Positions 1 to 12,539 of a stretch of 64,000 nt of DNA are shown one piece after another. Position numbers and translations under genes: made by a program. The number at the start of each line of letters is the position of its first letter. Positions within the stretch are counted from its first letter, which is position 1. The notes beneath the pieces were generated by a model. The model worked only from the letters and a program-made list of their open reading frames with translations. It made no database searches and was not told the DNA's origin. The stretch is from Clitoria ternatea (Eukaryota > Streptophyta > Magnoliopsida > Fabales > Fabaceae): the NCBI GenBank assembly GCA_037962975.1, contig JAYKXN010000233.1, positions 1-64,000 on the forward strand, in the 5' to 3' direction.

Positions 1-160
1 TTTAATTAGGGTAAGAAATAAATTTTATTTTATTAATAAATTTTAGTTTGTATAAAAATACAATTCTTAAATAGTAAAAATTAATATTAGGTATAAAATT
101 AAATTTAAACTGATATTAAAACTAATAAAATATACATATATCATAATATTAAAATAGAGG

Positions 161-402
161 GGATGTATCTTATGAGAAAAGTTCTATTATGTGAGAGTGA
201 GAACAACGAATCTGGGTCGTATAACCATGCAATAGATGGTTGAGATTAAAAGTTTTTCAAAGTTACATGACCACTTAAAAGATCACATGACTTTTTGAAA
301 AACTTATATGATTAATTTCAACCATCCATTGTACGGTTGTACGACCCAAATTCACTTCTCTAACTCTTACATAAGAGATTGTTTATCATATGATACATCT
401 TA
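161..402. mobile_element. Fold-back MITE with ~90-bp inverted arms
   Basis: The left arm (161-250, starting GGATGTATCTTATGAGAAAA) is the imperfect reverse complement of the right arm (about 311-402), leaving a loop of about 60 bp. Both arms carry the core GGGTCGTA(T/C)AACC. No ORF lies inside. The long terminal arms and size fit a MITE, perhaps Mutator-like. The target duplication is unclear. Confidence 0.7.
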
Positions 403-452
403 AAACAGATGCCTCATGAAACATATATTAAAATATAAGTTAAAAGTAAATA

Positions 453-453
<1 letters not shown>

Positions 454-508
<55 letters not shown>
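454..508. repeat. (AAT)n microsatellite
   Basis: An almost perfect triplet run of about 18 units. Confidence 0.95.
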
Positions 509-509
<1 letters not shown>

Positions 510-589
510 GTAATATAGTCGTACAAATATATAGCTATATAAATATAAATACAATAAAGGTCCGTTCAGATGGGAGTAGATGAATTTTT

Positions 590-3086
590 AAATATTGATC
601 CTATATTTAATCTAATCTAATAAAAAAATAGTTTTAGTAGTTTTCTATTAATTTGATTTTCGGTTTATTTTGAACCACAAAAAAAATTGTTTATTGGCAC
701 ACCAAATTTAATGGTCGTAAGGATAAGATTGGTTAGCGTAACCTTTAATTAGCAAAAATAAAAAACTGCTGGCATAGGTAATTTAGATATATAAACTAAC
801 AATATAATACACTATACTCAGAAACAACTTTGTTACTATATGATTGAACTGCACTAATATTACATATGATGTTAGTGTAATACATTGTATTGTTAATAAA
901 AATAAAAAATTTCTTCATTGTTTTTTTAGATCTTATTTTTAAAATAAAAACCAACTATTAAATTTCATGGGTTAGTAAATGATAACTTTTTGTTGTTTTA
1001 TTTTCGGTTTTCTCAGTTGGACTTTATGGTTCATATTGTATTGAGTTGTCTTACAATCTTACATATAATAACTTTTAATGAAGATATAAATGACACACAG
1101 TAATATTTATAATTATTATGTGAATTATATTTTCAAAATTATTAAAAATTTTACTTGTTTGGTAAAATTAACAAATAATTAAGGTAATTAAAATTTGAAA
1201 ATTATTTGATAAGTCAACTAAACACTAAAAACTGAAAAATTAGTTAAAAGCTAATAAAATAGTTGATTAAATAAAAATATATATAATAAAACTAGGTGTT
1301 AAATGTACGATGACATAAAAGACATATTTTATTTTAAAATAGATAAGAGTGACTATTTAAAAATGATCAATAAAGATAAACGTGTAAAAATAATAATAAA
1401 CTCATAGCTTAAACATCACTTTGAGTAACATTTCAAAGAATGTAACAAGCTATTAAAATAAGCCTATTTACCAAATAGAATTATTCTGTCAAACAAACTT
1501 TTAGATTAGTAAAATAAATTACAAGCTAACTTAAATTACTACTAATGACATTTTTGGAATCACAAATAATATAATAATCCTAGTTCACCTAATAGTTTTG
1601 TGTTTTTTTTTCTAACTTCTATCCTAGTGTATGTTTAGTAAGACATTTCAACTAGCTAAAAGTTGAAAATGTCATTTTAAGTAAAATAGAGGTGTTTGGC
1701 AAGGTAGCATTTTCAGGTAACTAGTAGTGTTTTTGAAACATTATTTAAAGAAGCGTTTCTAGATTTGAGCTATAAAACAATCTTATTATTATTCAGAGTG
1801 GTATAAGGTGTTCCTATGTGAGGTATATATGTTGCAAGATTAAAACATCCTTTGGTTAGGAGAACAAGCATCACATTGTATCATGATTGTTAAGGATGAT
1901 TCGACCTGGTGTGTTTCATGAGTGCACCAAAAGACTTGTCATCATTTCTAGAAGGTCAAAGTTGGAGTTCAACGTGATAACTAATCTTGGTTAGGCTCCA
2001 CCACTAGGTCAAGAGCGATGACAGGTGACGACATTTACTCTTCATCACTACAGCTCCGATAAGGATGACTATGAGAATTTCCTTTAGGATAAGGAGATTC
2101 ACGAGGCAACTTAGGAGTAGGCCATAGATCCCTCCCAGCCATAAGCTGGTCGGAGGAGGCATGCATGTAGTAGGACACTTCCAACGCAGGACAATGCCAG
2201 GAAATAGGTTATCGAATCACATTGAATTCTATAGGTTTTAGAGTAAAAAGTCATTCAATCCAATTATAAAATTACACCATGGTTTAGATTGGATCAGTTA
2301 GATTAACTTTTCAAAAATCCAATCTAATATGATTAAATATGGTTTGAATTGGATTAAATAGTTTGGTTTATATATTTTATTTTATTTTAAGGTAATAAAT
2401 AAATATGATTTCATTAGTAAAAGTTTGTGTTAATACAAAATGTAAAACTTAAATAAAAAAAAGATATTATATATAAAGTTAAGTTTAAATTGATGTTAAC
2501 AGCAATAACCTTGTAAATAAATCAAAATATTAAAACACATATCACATGGAAGATAATAAAAGGATGTAACTTTAAAAGTAAATTTTAAAAATAATTGAGT
2601 AATGTAATCTTATAAATATTTAATTACATAAATATAACTATGACATGTTTATTTTATAAATAAACTTATATAAATAAATAAAAATTTAGTTTGGATTGTA
2701 TTGAATTGATTCTGAAGTATAAATTTAAAATCCGATCCATCCAATAAAAATATTTCAATTTTTAATTTATTTAGGTTGATTTTGATGGTTTGTATTGAAT
2801 TAAATCATTACAAACATCCTAATCAACAATATAGTCCTCACCACCAATAAAATTACCCCCAACATCCTAGGTGGCGTGGCTTAGAGGATTCCACAAGACA
2901 ACACCATTGCCAATTTACCACAACCTTAAGACTTAGTTACTTTTTTATTTTCGTTAAACACAGTTATGTGGATTTTTATCTCAAACCCTTACTCCTATGC
3001 AGATGTGGTAACACTACAACCCTAATTGTTTTTAGTGTACAATTATATTAAGAGTCACGAAATGGACAACCGTTTACAAAACTAAA
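590..3086. other. AT-rich intergenic stretch, no gene seen
   Basis: No ORF here has a recognisable domain and no RNA gene is apparent. A slightly more GC-rich patch (about 1800-2220) contains no open frame of note. A diffuse repeat rich in TTGGATTGRAT motifs occupies about 2240-2830 and includes the second copy of the repeat seen at 1-590. Confidence 0.6.
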
Positions 3087-3311
3087 CTTCTACCTAGGGG
3101 TATCCAATTTCAACGTTATCCGCGTAAACCCGAGATACCCGATTTTGAAGGTAAGAACAGGTCGGTTTGTAACGGGTTTTTGGGTAAAAATGAGTCATTT
3201 AAACGGTTTATTGTGATTAAGAACGGGCGAGTTCGGGTTAAAAAATTAAACCTGATGACCCGACCGACTGTTACTAGGAATATCATGCAGTTATTTCTCT
3301 TTACTGATTTC

Positions 3312-3312
3312 T

Positions 3313-3349
<37 letters not shown>

Positions 3350-3350
3350 T
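3312..3350. repeat. (AT)n microsatellite
   Basis: A dinucleotide run with one interruption. The ORF that crosses it (3180-3569) is low-complexity and probably not coding. Confidence 0.9.
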
Positions 3351-3778
3351 GACAATACTTTCTTTAAGATTGTTCTTTGTGTGGTCAACCTAAAGTCATA
3401 CATGAGTTTGTCATCAAATCATCATATTCTGAATGTATGTGTTAGATCTGAATACTTAATAACTTTTAAGCTTTTTCTGATACTAGTACAATCTATGATT
3501 AGAAAAAAAAATAATCTAATAGAATTACTTCTTAGTGCTTCAATGCTATGTCACTTTTATATTCCATAAGGCGTTAGTTCTAAAACGTGAATATATCAAT
3601 TTTATATGGAAGTTTTTGCTAAAATTATTTTATACATAAAAGGTGTTTGGCAAAAAATAAAAATCAAATTTTCCTAAGAAATTTAACCGAAAAACCTGAC
3701 CGAAAAAACCGAGAACCGCAATTAACCAAACCCGACCAAACCGACTGTAGTATTGGGTGAAAATGAGTTATTATTTAT

Positions 3779-4732
3779 TGAACTGTCCTTCACAGGGGAT
3801 GTAGAGTTATGATTCTGAAACAGCTCAAAAAGTACATGTAATGTCAATCTGATACAAGGCAGTGATATTCAGATACGAGTACAGGGTGTCCTTGTATATT
3901 GGGCGGAGTCTGGACCTCGCTGGGGCGGAGTATAACTCACACTGCGGCGGTGTCGTAGTCCGCCTAGAATTGTCTTCTATGCCCTGACACAGTTGGTGGT
4001 GGTACCTGCAATTATTCTCCGACGCTCAAGTCAGTATTTCAGAATACTTTAAGACTTAGAAAGCAAATCCCAGAGAATTATGCAAGTAAGAGAGTGTAAG
4101 GTTCAGAATTGGGGGATCCCCCCTATACCTTTTTGCTGAGGTTTTTATACCTGTCATTGGTGCTCCATTATTGGTAGGGCCCGTTCCTTGTTTTCTGGCA
4201 TAAAGCAAGAAAGGCAGTGGGTCCCTGTGTCGTTCACGAGCACCGTTATTGTAGTAGGTATTTCCACTTACTTGGGAAGCGTGAATGCTTTATTATTTTA
4301 TTTGTTTTTTCCTTTTAATGCATGACAGCGTGATTCCCATTTTCAACCTCTCAAGACAGAGTCAATCTCGTGCCGGGGTTTCAAGTATGGGCTCGCTACG
4401 CAGTATAGGAAGTTCAATATTCCGCCTGTGTTGAGCCTATGGCTTGGCGGAGTAATATGCATTCTGGCGGCGTTACATGCCTTGGCGGAGTTATGACCCT
4501 TGGCAGGGTAACATGCCTTGGCGGAGTAACATGCCTTGGCGGAGTTATGACCCTTGGCAGGGTAACATGCCTAGGTGGAGTAACGTGCCTTGGCGGAGTT
4601 ACTTGCCCTGGTCGTATGTACTCCGTATAGAAACAATTATAATGTATTTGAAGCGTACTTCCCTTGTTCGAAATGCTGATCTGGCAAAGTATTAAAGTCA
4701 TGCTCTTGGGGGCCGGTGTTAGGACCGGATCA
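3779..4732 (-). mobile_element. Solo LTR of the Tat-type gypsy family
   Basis: This 954-bp segment starts TG, ends CA and is flanked on both sides by TTTAT (3774-3778 and 4733-4737). It aligns over most of its length with the LTRs at 11176-12314 and 16021-17159. The right end, read on the minus strand, is TGATCCGGTCCTAACACCGG, matching that family's LTR start, so the LTR faces the minus strand. No internal region or partner LTR adjoins it, so LTR-LTR recombination is the likely origin. Confidence 0.9.
4438..4616. repeat. 18-bp minisatellite in the solo LTR
   Basis: Imperfect units around CTTGGCGGAGTAACATGC repeat about ten times. Because 18 is a multiple of three, several frames on both strands stay open. 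Those ORFs are artefacts of the repeat. Confidence 0.85.
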
Positions 4733-5668
4733 TTTATGTTTCATGGATAACAACAAGTAGACTCAAAAGTAACCAAATCTGACCGAACCCGATTGATGGA
4801 CACCCGTACTTCCACCGATGAGGTGATAAATGACGAGCTTACATTAACATACCCTTAATTTCCTTTATTTTGGGCTAATACACCTTCCTCAACCAATAAC
4901 TAATCCCTCTTTCGACTAGTCAAGTTTTCACATCAACAAAACTTTCGTCTTTATTTTTTCTTGGCAAAATCAAAAATCTTAATGTTTTAATTTGGTTGAA
5001 GTTGTCAGTTTAATTTTCTGGAATTGTTTATTGCAAAGAAATTACTCTGTTTCTATTTAACTATTTGAAAAAAATACACATTTTAAAAAATGTAATTAAT
5101 GGTGTTAATTTTTGTAAAACAATTTATCATTTTCTTATTTTATTATGATCTTTTTATTATTTATTACTCTTAAAATTCTCTTCCTTTTTAACATTAATAA
5201 GGCTATTGTTAGAAAAACATCAATAAACTCTCTTAAAATCTTAAATAAACAATTAATACTCTTTTAAAATTTTAAGTACATCGAAATAAAAATATTATCT
5301 TTAAGTAAAACAAAGATAGTACATTTTTGTGTGACAAAAATAACAACATACTAAATGTCAAGAACTTGATGAACATTTTCAAAAACTAAAGTGAAAATTT
5401 TCAAAGTAAGAAATATAATTAATTGATGATAAATAATACAAGAAACTAAAGTAATAAATTCAAAAAGTTAAAAGCTAAAGTGATTAACCTAATGGGGTCA
5501 AACATATGGGTTGAAAGTATTTGTTAAAACTCTTGGTAGAAAGTTTGAACCATAGAATTCATTCACTAACAAAAATTCTTAACTGTTACCTTAATATGTT
5601 TATGTTAACTAAAATTTCTTTTATATGCCTTATTTTTTATGATTTACTATAAATTTATTATATAATAT

Positions 5669-5704
<36 letters not shown>
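5669..5704. repeat. (AT)n microsatellite
   Basis: An uninterrupted AT dinucleotide run. Confidence 0.9.
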
Positions 5705-5711
<7 letters not shown>

Positions 5712-5787
5712 GACTTCAGTCAAACCATTAAACATTGAATTGTTTCCTTTAATGATTCAATTACCAATACAATTTTATAAACATTGG

Positions 5788-6085
5788 TTATTCCCTCCAT
5801 CTTATATTTATTGTTACTTTAGTCTTTTTTTATACAAATTAAAAAATCGTTAAATATATAGTTATTTGATAAATATAAACTAAAACACCATTATTTAATT
5901 TTATTATTTTATTAATAATAAACAATGTCTCAACTTCCATGTTATTCATTTGTCAAATTAAGATATAATAAGAGGAAATACATTAATTATATGAACATAC
6001 AATTAAAAAAAATTATTTAATTACACCTTAAACTCTTAAAATAATAATGATTTTAAGAAACAATAGATGAGACAAAGAAAGTGTA
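5788..6085. mobile_element. Possible MITE with CTCC-type ends
   Basis: The left end (CCCTCCATCTTATATTTATTG) and the reverse complement of the right end (CTTTGTCTCATCTATTGTTTC) are loosely similar, and the roughly 300-bp AT-rich interior has no ORF. This resembles the CTCCCTCCRTC-type MITEs common in plant genomes. A matching target duplication could not be confirmed. Confidence 0.4.
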
Positions 6086-6464
6086 CAACAAAAGACTTTG
6101 TTAAACAATGTTCTAAAGATATTTTTAACGAATTAAAAGTGAATTTTTTATTAGAAATAATATAAAAATTACTTAAAAATCAAAATAAATAAGTTTTAAT
6201 AAAAATATTTTATTTTTAAATAAAAATATTTTATTTTTTAATTTTAATTTTTTAACCAGCATCCGTAACTCATAAGACACTTATTAGCATTTTTTAAGTA
6301 AAGAGCTTAAGATAAATAACAACTATCACACAAGTCATATATCTCAATTCATCTTATGTCATTTTTGGGGACAAGAAAGGTCATGTTACTTAGATCTTGT
6401 CATTCATTTATCACTTAATAATAGGTACAATTAATGAACACTACAGAAAATAAAAAAAAACTTT

Positions 6465-6785
6465 TAATAACGGATTTTAAGGTGTTAAGAAAATTAAGAA
6501 ATTTAACCCGAGTGTAAGTTATCACGTTTAACACCTTACTTTTAGAAGACCTGTTGTTAGACTTTGTTTAATGATTAATACCGATGTTAAATATATCTTT
6601 CCAAAACATGGATCCTCACACCCCTTATACCCGGTGTTAATTATATTTTTTAACACTGACTGTTTGTTATCGCTGGTATTAATTATCTTTTTAACACATG
6701 ATTTTTACCGTGTTAAATATCCTATTAAACACCAGCTCATTGTGTTAATTTTTATCACTTTTAACACCTGTTCCCACATTTAACT
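6465..6785. repeat. Subterminal GGTGTTAA-motif cluster, left end of candidate CACTA
   Basis: About ten copies of GGTGTTAA/TTAACACC-like 8- to 10-mers occur in both orientations over 320 bp. The matching cluster at the other end is at 17450-17637. Such clusters bind CACTA transposases in characterised elements; that role here is inferred. Confidence 0.55.
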
Positions 6786-7361
6786 GGTGTCCAAAGTCTC
6801 TTATTTTTTTTATTTTTATATTAAAAAAAATGAAAATTTAACCCAGAGACAAATAAGAAAACCTCCAAACTTGGAAATTTCAATCTTTATATTTAAAGGT
6901 AAAGAATATAATAAAAAATATTATAATACAATGATTAAAATTTCTTCCATAGTACATATAATATACCTTATTAGGATTCTAAAAGGAAATATGACCAGGC
7001 AATGTTAAAAATAGTCCCAAAAGAATATCCGCCACTCTGCAAGTTTCAAGGGATATTTAAAATGTGAAATTGAGACAAAAAACCATATGCCATATCTAAA
7101 TGCAAAGTCACTTTTCAACGCCATCTTCAAACAGAAAGAGTGCTTAATACTATTATGAAAACTAAATTCACCTGGTAATGCTTGTTCAAGTACGCAACCA
7201 AGTTGCAAGATAGGATCTTTCATATATCGAACTCAATAAAGTGACTTTAGACAGATACAGTAAAGGTTATATATAATAGCTTGGTCCTTGAAATAAATGA
7301 CATTTGGTAAAGTCAACGGCTAATGCTTATTCTTAACAGTGCTATCAATTTCTTACAGCAG

Positions 7362-8375
7362 TCCATAGCGGATAGCCAAAAAACCGATATGCTATATAGC
7401 GGATAGCGTATCGGGCAAATACCGGATGTAAAATAATTAAAAAAAATTCAGTTAAATATACTATATTACACATAATAACTACTTAAAAGTCATGGGCCAG
7501 GCTATATTATATCAAAATAAAAACTTAAGTTCCATTCATTATCAAATCCCAACTTGACATAATAACAAACCTACAAGTTCAAAACAAAACAAGGAAAACA
7601 CAAACAATAGAAGAGATAGTCGCCGGAGAAGGTGAACCTCGTCAGAGGAAAACACGGTCGTGGAGGTGGTGGCTAGAGTCTTTAAGTGAGAAAGAAAAGA
7701 AGAAAACTTAGTTTTGGAGAGTTTTAAAAAAAAAACAGAGTAAGTGATGGCAAAAAAAAGGACTAGAAAATGTGTGCTCATCGGAGAAGGTGTTGCTGCC
7801 CAGAGAAGGTGGACCTCACCAGAGGGAGACACAATCAAGGGAGAAGGTGGCTAGAGTCTCTTTGAATGAGAAAGGAAAAAGTAAACTCAAGTTACAGGAG
7901 CTTTCGGAAATACAGAGCATGCCATTTCCAAAAGAGCGACTGAGTAAATCTCCTTGCCGGAGAAGATCCTGCTGCCTGGAGAAGGTGGGGCTGGCTAGAA
8001 GTATTTGCTGAAGGGTGGGAAAGTGAAAGGAGAAGTGTGGCTAGAATGGGTCACTGTCCTTGCTTGTGTAAGAAGCTTACACCAAAAAACAGAGCATCAC
8101 GTTTTGTAGTAAGACACCTTCTATGTCTTTTCCTTTACCCCAGTAGCTTTAAAAATAAATCAATTAATTAATATTAATTGATTCTAATAGGGGCAAATGG
8201 CATTAAAAAATGAATTTAAAGAGTCACCACCGATATGGAGAAGACAGACCGCTTCACCGCTATGGCCATATCGCCCGATATGGACCGTATAGCGTTTTCC
8301 GCTACGATATGCGTCGCGCATCGCGGCAATGTCATTTTCCGATACGCGATACGCTATAGCCGATATTTAAGAACA
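7362..8375. mobile_element. Unclassified element with TAGCGGATAG-rich ends
   Basis: The left border (7362-7430) and right border (8230-8375) share motifs such as GCGGATAGCG, CCGATATGG and CGATACGCTATAGCC in inverted order. They enclose a segment with two related GAGAAGGTG-rich blocks (7620-7700 and 7780-8040). The ends look like terminal regions of a non-autonomous DNA transposon. TIRs are imperfect and the target site duplication is ambiguous. Short ORFs inside have no recognisable domain. Confidence 0.4.
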
Positions 8376-8849
8376 CCGATTCTTAGAAAAACATAATCAT
8401 TTGGCAAAAGTGAAACTTGTGATGTAAGAAGTCAACTCAACAATTCCTTCACTTTAGCTTCATTTTTATGAAGTCACAACAGGACAAAAGTAGCTTAAGC
8501 TCAGTAAATTTGAGCTTGTTACTAACATGGGTTTATAAACAATCTTGAAAAGATCATAATTTAAGAGCTAGCACTTGGTAAGAGATAAAGAGAACATTGG
8601 CAACAAATAGCATTTAGCTGAGTATGCATTTCCCTAAATTACTTAGTATATGGTCTATCTTTCTCTTCACTATAGCGTCTCATTTCCCAATTTACATTTC
8701 ACTTCCTTTTTTAAAAATATCTAAGCTACATATTGCAATTTAAATGCAAAACAAGTAATTTTTCCAAGGCAAACCCAAATAACTAGAATTGATAGTAAAA
8801 TTTGAACCAGTGCAAGCATTTGCTCTATAAATCACATGAAGTGATAAAA

Positions 8850-9097
8850 GCTCATGCCCGTGCTGAAGTTGTTACAATTCCTGACTGCAACTCAGATGCA
8901 ACATTTGCTACATTCTTGACAAAATCATTGTTTGCAAGATCAGCTAGATCAGATTCTGTAACATTTTCCACATATACAACAGGTTTCATGGTGAGCAAGC
9001 AGAGATGCTTGACGGCATCCCTTTCATTATTTGTCATGGTAACAGATCGTGCGGGTTTTCCATCCATGAGTGCCTCACAAATCTTTGCCAATGCAGA
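8850..9097 (-). pseudogene. YchF/OLA1-type ATPase exon fragment
   Basis: Translated on the minus strand, this segment contains ALMDGKPARSVT, then VKHLCLLTMKPVVYVEN, ESDLAD and ASELQSGIVT, in the order and spacing of YchF-family (Obg-like) P-loop ATPases of bacterial or organellar type. This corresponds to one internal exon. The N-terminal G1/P-loop region and the C-terminal TGS domain are absent. The frame ends in TGA soon after the conserved block, where the intact gene would splice on, and the left splice site is not clear. It is therefore a captured or degraded fragment. It lies inside the candidate CACTA element, on the strand opposite the MYB gene. The family is clear from the motifs; the source gene is not known. 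Confidence 0.7.
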
Positions 9098-9299
9098 CTT
9101 TACTATAATACTGCATATTATTTACTATAATACTAAATTCAAAGGATTATATGAATATTCATAGGAAACAGGCAATAAAAATTATGAAATATCTTGTCAA
9201 AATGCTGCATATTGTTTACTATAATACTAAATTTATTTTTCCATTTTAATAGAAGATGTAGTGAAAGCATACTTTACAGCCAAAGTGAAGCACACATCC

Positions 9300-10540
9300 A
9301 TGAGGCAAAAACCAGAATTGGAAGTGTTGATAGTATACTCTACCATTACAGTTGCTTGTAACATCTCGTCTAGTTGCATCAATGGTTAGTTTTTCATTTT
9401 GTGGAGAACCCAAGGGATAAGTTATTCATGAAACTTTCTTTGATTACTCCATATTCAGTACTAACATATGCATCATGGTTAGATTGGAGAAAGGCCAAAG
9501 TGTGAAGAAGAATACTTACAAGGATTTTGGGATGTCATGTCAGAATTGCTGTTTGAGAGAAATCACAGTTCCACTGATTTACCATGACAAATAACATGTT
9601 CAAGAGGCATATTTTGATACCAAAATGTGATAGCCCGAACGGTGACCTAATAATACCCATATGCCAATTGTTCAGCCAAAATTTTACAACCAGATATATA
9701 GTTTCCAAAACATTGAAAGTGGTGAAGATTACCTGTCCAAAATGCTGCCAACGCTACAAATCCCAAACCAATTGTCCCAGCAAATCCTCAGGTTTATCCC
9801 TGTCCAAAATTTTCTGCAACCTTCATTTCATTCAGTCCACTAGTTAACTTTCATTTCCCTAACATCCCCTGAAAATACTAATTCAACAAAATCAATAAGT
9901 AGTCACGAAATCAAATCAACAAAGTTACAAAACCTAAAAATGTTTAAAAATTTCTAGCTTCGAATTCATGTTTTAAGTACTTCTTCCTACCAAGACCAGA
10001 TTGTTAGAAAATCATTAAGTTCAAGGAATCATGAAAAACCACTTATTTCCCCAATTAAAAAAATTAGGGTATTCACTAATTAAAATTCCAAGCGAAACAA
10101 GAATTAAAAATAAACAAATTAATTAATTAAACCTGAAAATCCATTTTCTGCCACTCAAGTTAAATTTGAAAAAAGGAAGAGAAATGAAGACCCGCCTTTC
10201 TGTGCCTTCAAAATCCAAAATTATCCCTAAACGAAGCTTCTTGAACATCGACCTTCTCGTGCAGAGCATTCTCCTTCTGGCAATAGGTAGAAAAAGCACC
10301 GTTATCCAAAGCGAGTTGGAGCCTGGTAGGGTTAGTGATTGATTGTTTGGGGCGTTTCGAAGAACGAAGCGAAATAGGGAGCTTCCCCATGTACGTGGTG
10401 GTCATGTTGGAGGTTGTGGAGTCGCCATCTGAGGCGGCGTTCTCTCCACACCAGCGCGCGGCGGAGACGAGGAGTGAGACGACGAAGTGCGACAGAGGAA
10501 GCGGGTGAGACAAGGAAGAGTGTAAGATGAGGAAGAGAGT
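9300..10540 (-). pseudogene. Exon-like blocks of an unrecognised gene, probably captured
   Basis: On the minus strand a GC-richer block (about 10513-10150) looks like a 5' UTR plus first coding exon: a CT-rich leader, then a frame containing LPISLRSSKRPKQSITNP and LQLALDNGAFSTYCQKENA, followed by a stop. Downstream are short stretches ending in good donor sites: a hydrophobic segment with GTIGLGFVALAAFW before GTAATC near 9732, and a segment ending TTGTAAGTAT near 9517. A further open block at about 9420-9300 reads TYPLGSPQNEKLTIDATRRD. The product is not recognised. These blocks may belong to one gene, or to several joined by capture with the adjacent YchF fragment. Confidence 0.35.
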
Positions 10541-10737
10541 AAGATTTGAAGAGCTTCGAGATACGGGGTTTAGAGAGTGAAACGAAAGGGTGTTTGGTTT
10601 TCGGGTTAGGAAATAGAGTTGACTTAAGGGAAAAATTTAAAGTTCTTTTGAAATAATCAAAACTTTATTTAATAGTAGAATAAAAAAACTCTGTTGAAAA
10701 AACACAACTAAACGTGCTCTTAAGATATTAAGATCTC

Positions 10738-10905
10738 TCAAACGGAGTTTTGACAACAAAATTTCGTTGATTGGGAGAGAAATTTCATCATACTGTTAAA
10801 TAGAGTTTTTACTGTCTCAAATACTGTGAATGATAATATCAATCTTTAAATTTTTCCATTTTCCCAACATTATTTTTCCAACTGCGAACCAAACACCTCC
10901 TAACA
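10738..10905 (+). repeat. Dispersed short MITE-like repeat, copy 1
   Basis: This block has the order GGAGTTTTGA, ATGATAATATCAATCTTTAA, TTTTCCATTTTCCCAACA, TTTTTCCAACTGCGAACC and AACCAAACAC. The same order recurs at 17990-18085, 18264-18425 and, inverted, 58025-58185. No ORF is present. Confidence 0.6.
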
Positions 10906-11175
10906 TTATCGTGTTTAGGCCTAATATACATCAAATATCATTGAAGTTAGATTAATTTCATAAATAAATCAGATTTAAGTTTTTTTAAAAACCTATTTAA
11001 TTAAACAGATTCAACTTTAGGTTATTTTTTAACTTGAAAATTTAGCCTATTTAAAATAATATAATTATAAAATATTATTATTTGTAATATAAAAAATTAT
11101 ATAATACTTTGATATTATATATTTATTATTTTATTTAAATGCTTAAATTAGTTGTATTATATTAGATAAGATTAT

Positions 11176-12314
11176 TGATCTGTCCTGAACCGGGGTCTAG
11201 ATATCCGGACTCAAGTCAGTCACAAACAGTATGGAAATACCGTATAGAAGATCGGATATATGTGTATCCGGTATGAGTATCCGTTGTCCTTGAGCGAAGA
11301 GAGCGGACTGGGCATCCTGGAGGTCCTTCACACCGACCTAACGCGTTGAAGTGGGCGAATGGTGGTGTCACATAAAATGTCAATCTGATACAAGGCTGTG
11401 ATACACAGATACGAATACGGGGTATCCTTGTGTGTTATGGCGGAGTGTAGTGTACTCTGGGGCGGTGTCACAGTCCGCCTGAAGGAGTCTTCTTTGTCTT
11501 GACCCGATTGGGGGTGGTACCTGCAATCGTTCTCCGACGCTCAAGTCAGTATTTCAGAATACTTTTAGACTTAGAAAGCAAATCTGAGAGAATTATGCAA
11601 GTAAGAGAGTGTAAGGTTTAGAATTGGGGGAGAGCCCTGTATACCTTTTTGCTGAGGTTTATATACCTGTCATTGGTGTTCCATTATTGGTAGGGCCCGT
11701 TCCTTGTTTTCTAGCATAAAGCAAGAAAGGCAGTGGGTCTCTGTGTCGTTCACGAGCACCGTTATTGTAGTAGGTATTTCCACTTACTTGGGAAGCGTGA
11801 ATGCTTTATTATTTTATTGTTATTACCCTTATTGCGTGACAGTGTGATTCCCATTATTAACCTCTCAAGACAGAGTCAATCTCGTGCCGGGGTTGTGAGT
11901 ATGGGCTCGCTACGCAGTATGGAAATTCAATATTCCGCCAGTATTGAGCCTATGGCTTGGCGGAGTAATATACATTGGCGGAGTTATGAGCCTTGGCGGA
12001 GTATCATGCCTAGGCGGAGTCATGACCCTTGGCAGGGTAACATGCCTAGGCGGAGTAACGTGCCTTGGCGGAGTTATGACCCTTGACAAGGTAACATGCC
12101 TAGGCGGAGTAACATACCTTGGCGGAGTTACCTCGTTGGCGGAGTATCATGCCTTGGCGGAGTAACATGCCTTGGCGGAGTTACTTGCCTTGGTCGTATA
12201 TACTCCGTATAGAAACAATTATAATGTATCTGAAGCGTACTTCCCTTGTTCGAAATGCTGATCTGGCAAAGTATTAAAGCCATGCTCTTGGGGGCCGGTG
12301 TTATGACCGGATCA
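11176..12314 (-). repeat. Left LTR (3' LTR in element orientation)
   Basis: Starts TGATCTGTCC and ends CCGGATCA. It differs from the right LTR at 13 of 1139 positions by hand alignment (11 transitions, 2 transversions) with no indels. A TATA-like sequence for minus-strand transcription (GTATATAAAC) is at 11657-11666. It contains an 18-bp minisatellite at about 11953-12190. Confidence 0.95.
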
Positions 12315-12539
12315 TATGCCCCCTAGCTTGTTATAGTGACTGGCGGAGTCACTGTAATGAGCTATAACACTTAAGTTTAGCTTTTATAGGCATGGGTTTA
12401 GGCGGCGTTTGCTAGTTCAGGATTTACGGACAAGTGTTTTCATGCATTTATTGCTTGTCATTACTTGTCACGCCTGTCATTAAAGCGCCTCGAAACCACG
12501 TTTTGTCGTTTCAATCTCTCATTGTCACGTATGCCCTGG

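Larger units (their letters stand above)
1..590. repeat. Partial copy of a dispersed AT-rich repeat
   Basis: The sequence at about 1-150 and 510-570 matches, with many substitutions, the block at about 2375-2660 in the same order. Shared stretches include a TTAAATTTAAACTGATATTA-like segment and an ACATAAATATAACTA-like segment. A fold-back MITE and a triplet microsatellite interrupt this copy. No coding potential is seen. The family is not recognised. Confidence 0.45.
3095..4808. mobile_element. Non-autonomous hAT element carrying a solo LTR
   Basis: The left end is TAGGGGTATCCA and the right end, reverse-complemented, is TACGGGTGTCCA (10 of 12 match). The element is flanked by 8-bp duplications, CTTCTACC (3087-3094) and CTTCCACC (4809-4816), 7 of 8 identical. 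An 8-bp duplication and TAGGGGTG-like ends are typical of hAT transposons. The interior has only simple sequence and an (AT)n tract, with no transposase. A solo LTR (3779-4732) was inserted later. Without it the element is about 755 bp. Confidence 0.75.

Noticed and set aside
4414..4701. PRHVTPPRHVTLP-type repeat protein and its plus-strand LGGVTCLGGV mirror
   Set aside because: Produced by the 18-bp minisatellite inside a solo LTR. The same occurs in the LTRs at about 11944-12165 and 16578-17057.
7772..8011. Short ORF with EKVLLPREGGPHQRET
   Set aside because: GAGAAGGTG-rich low-complexity repeat inside an unclassified element. The opposite strand is also open.
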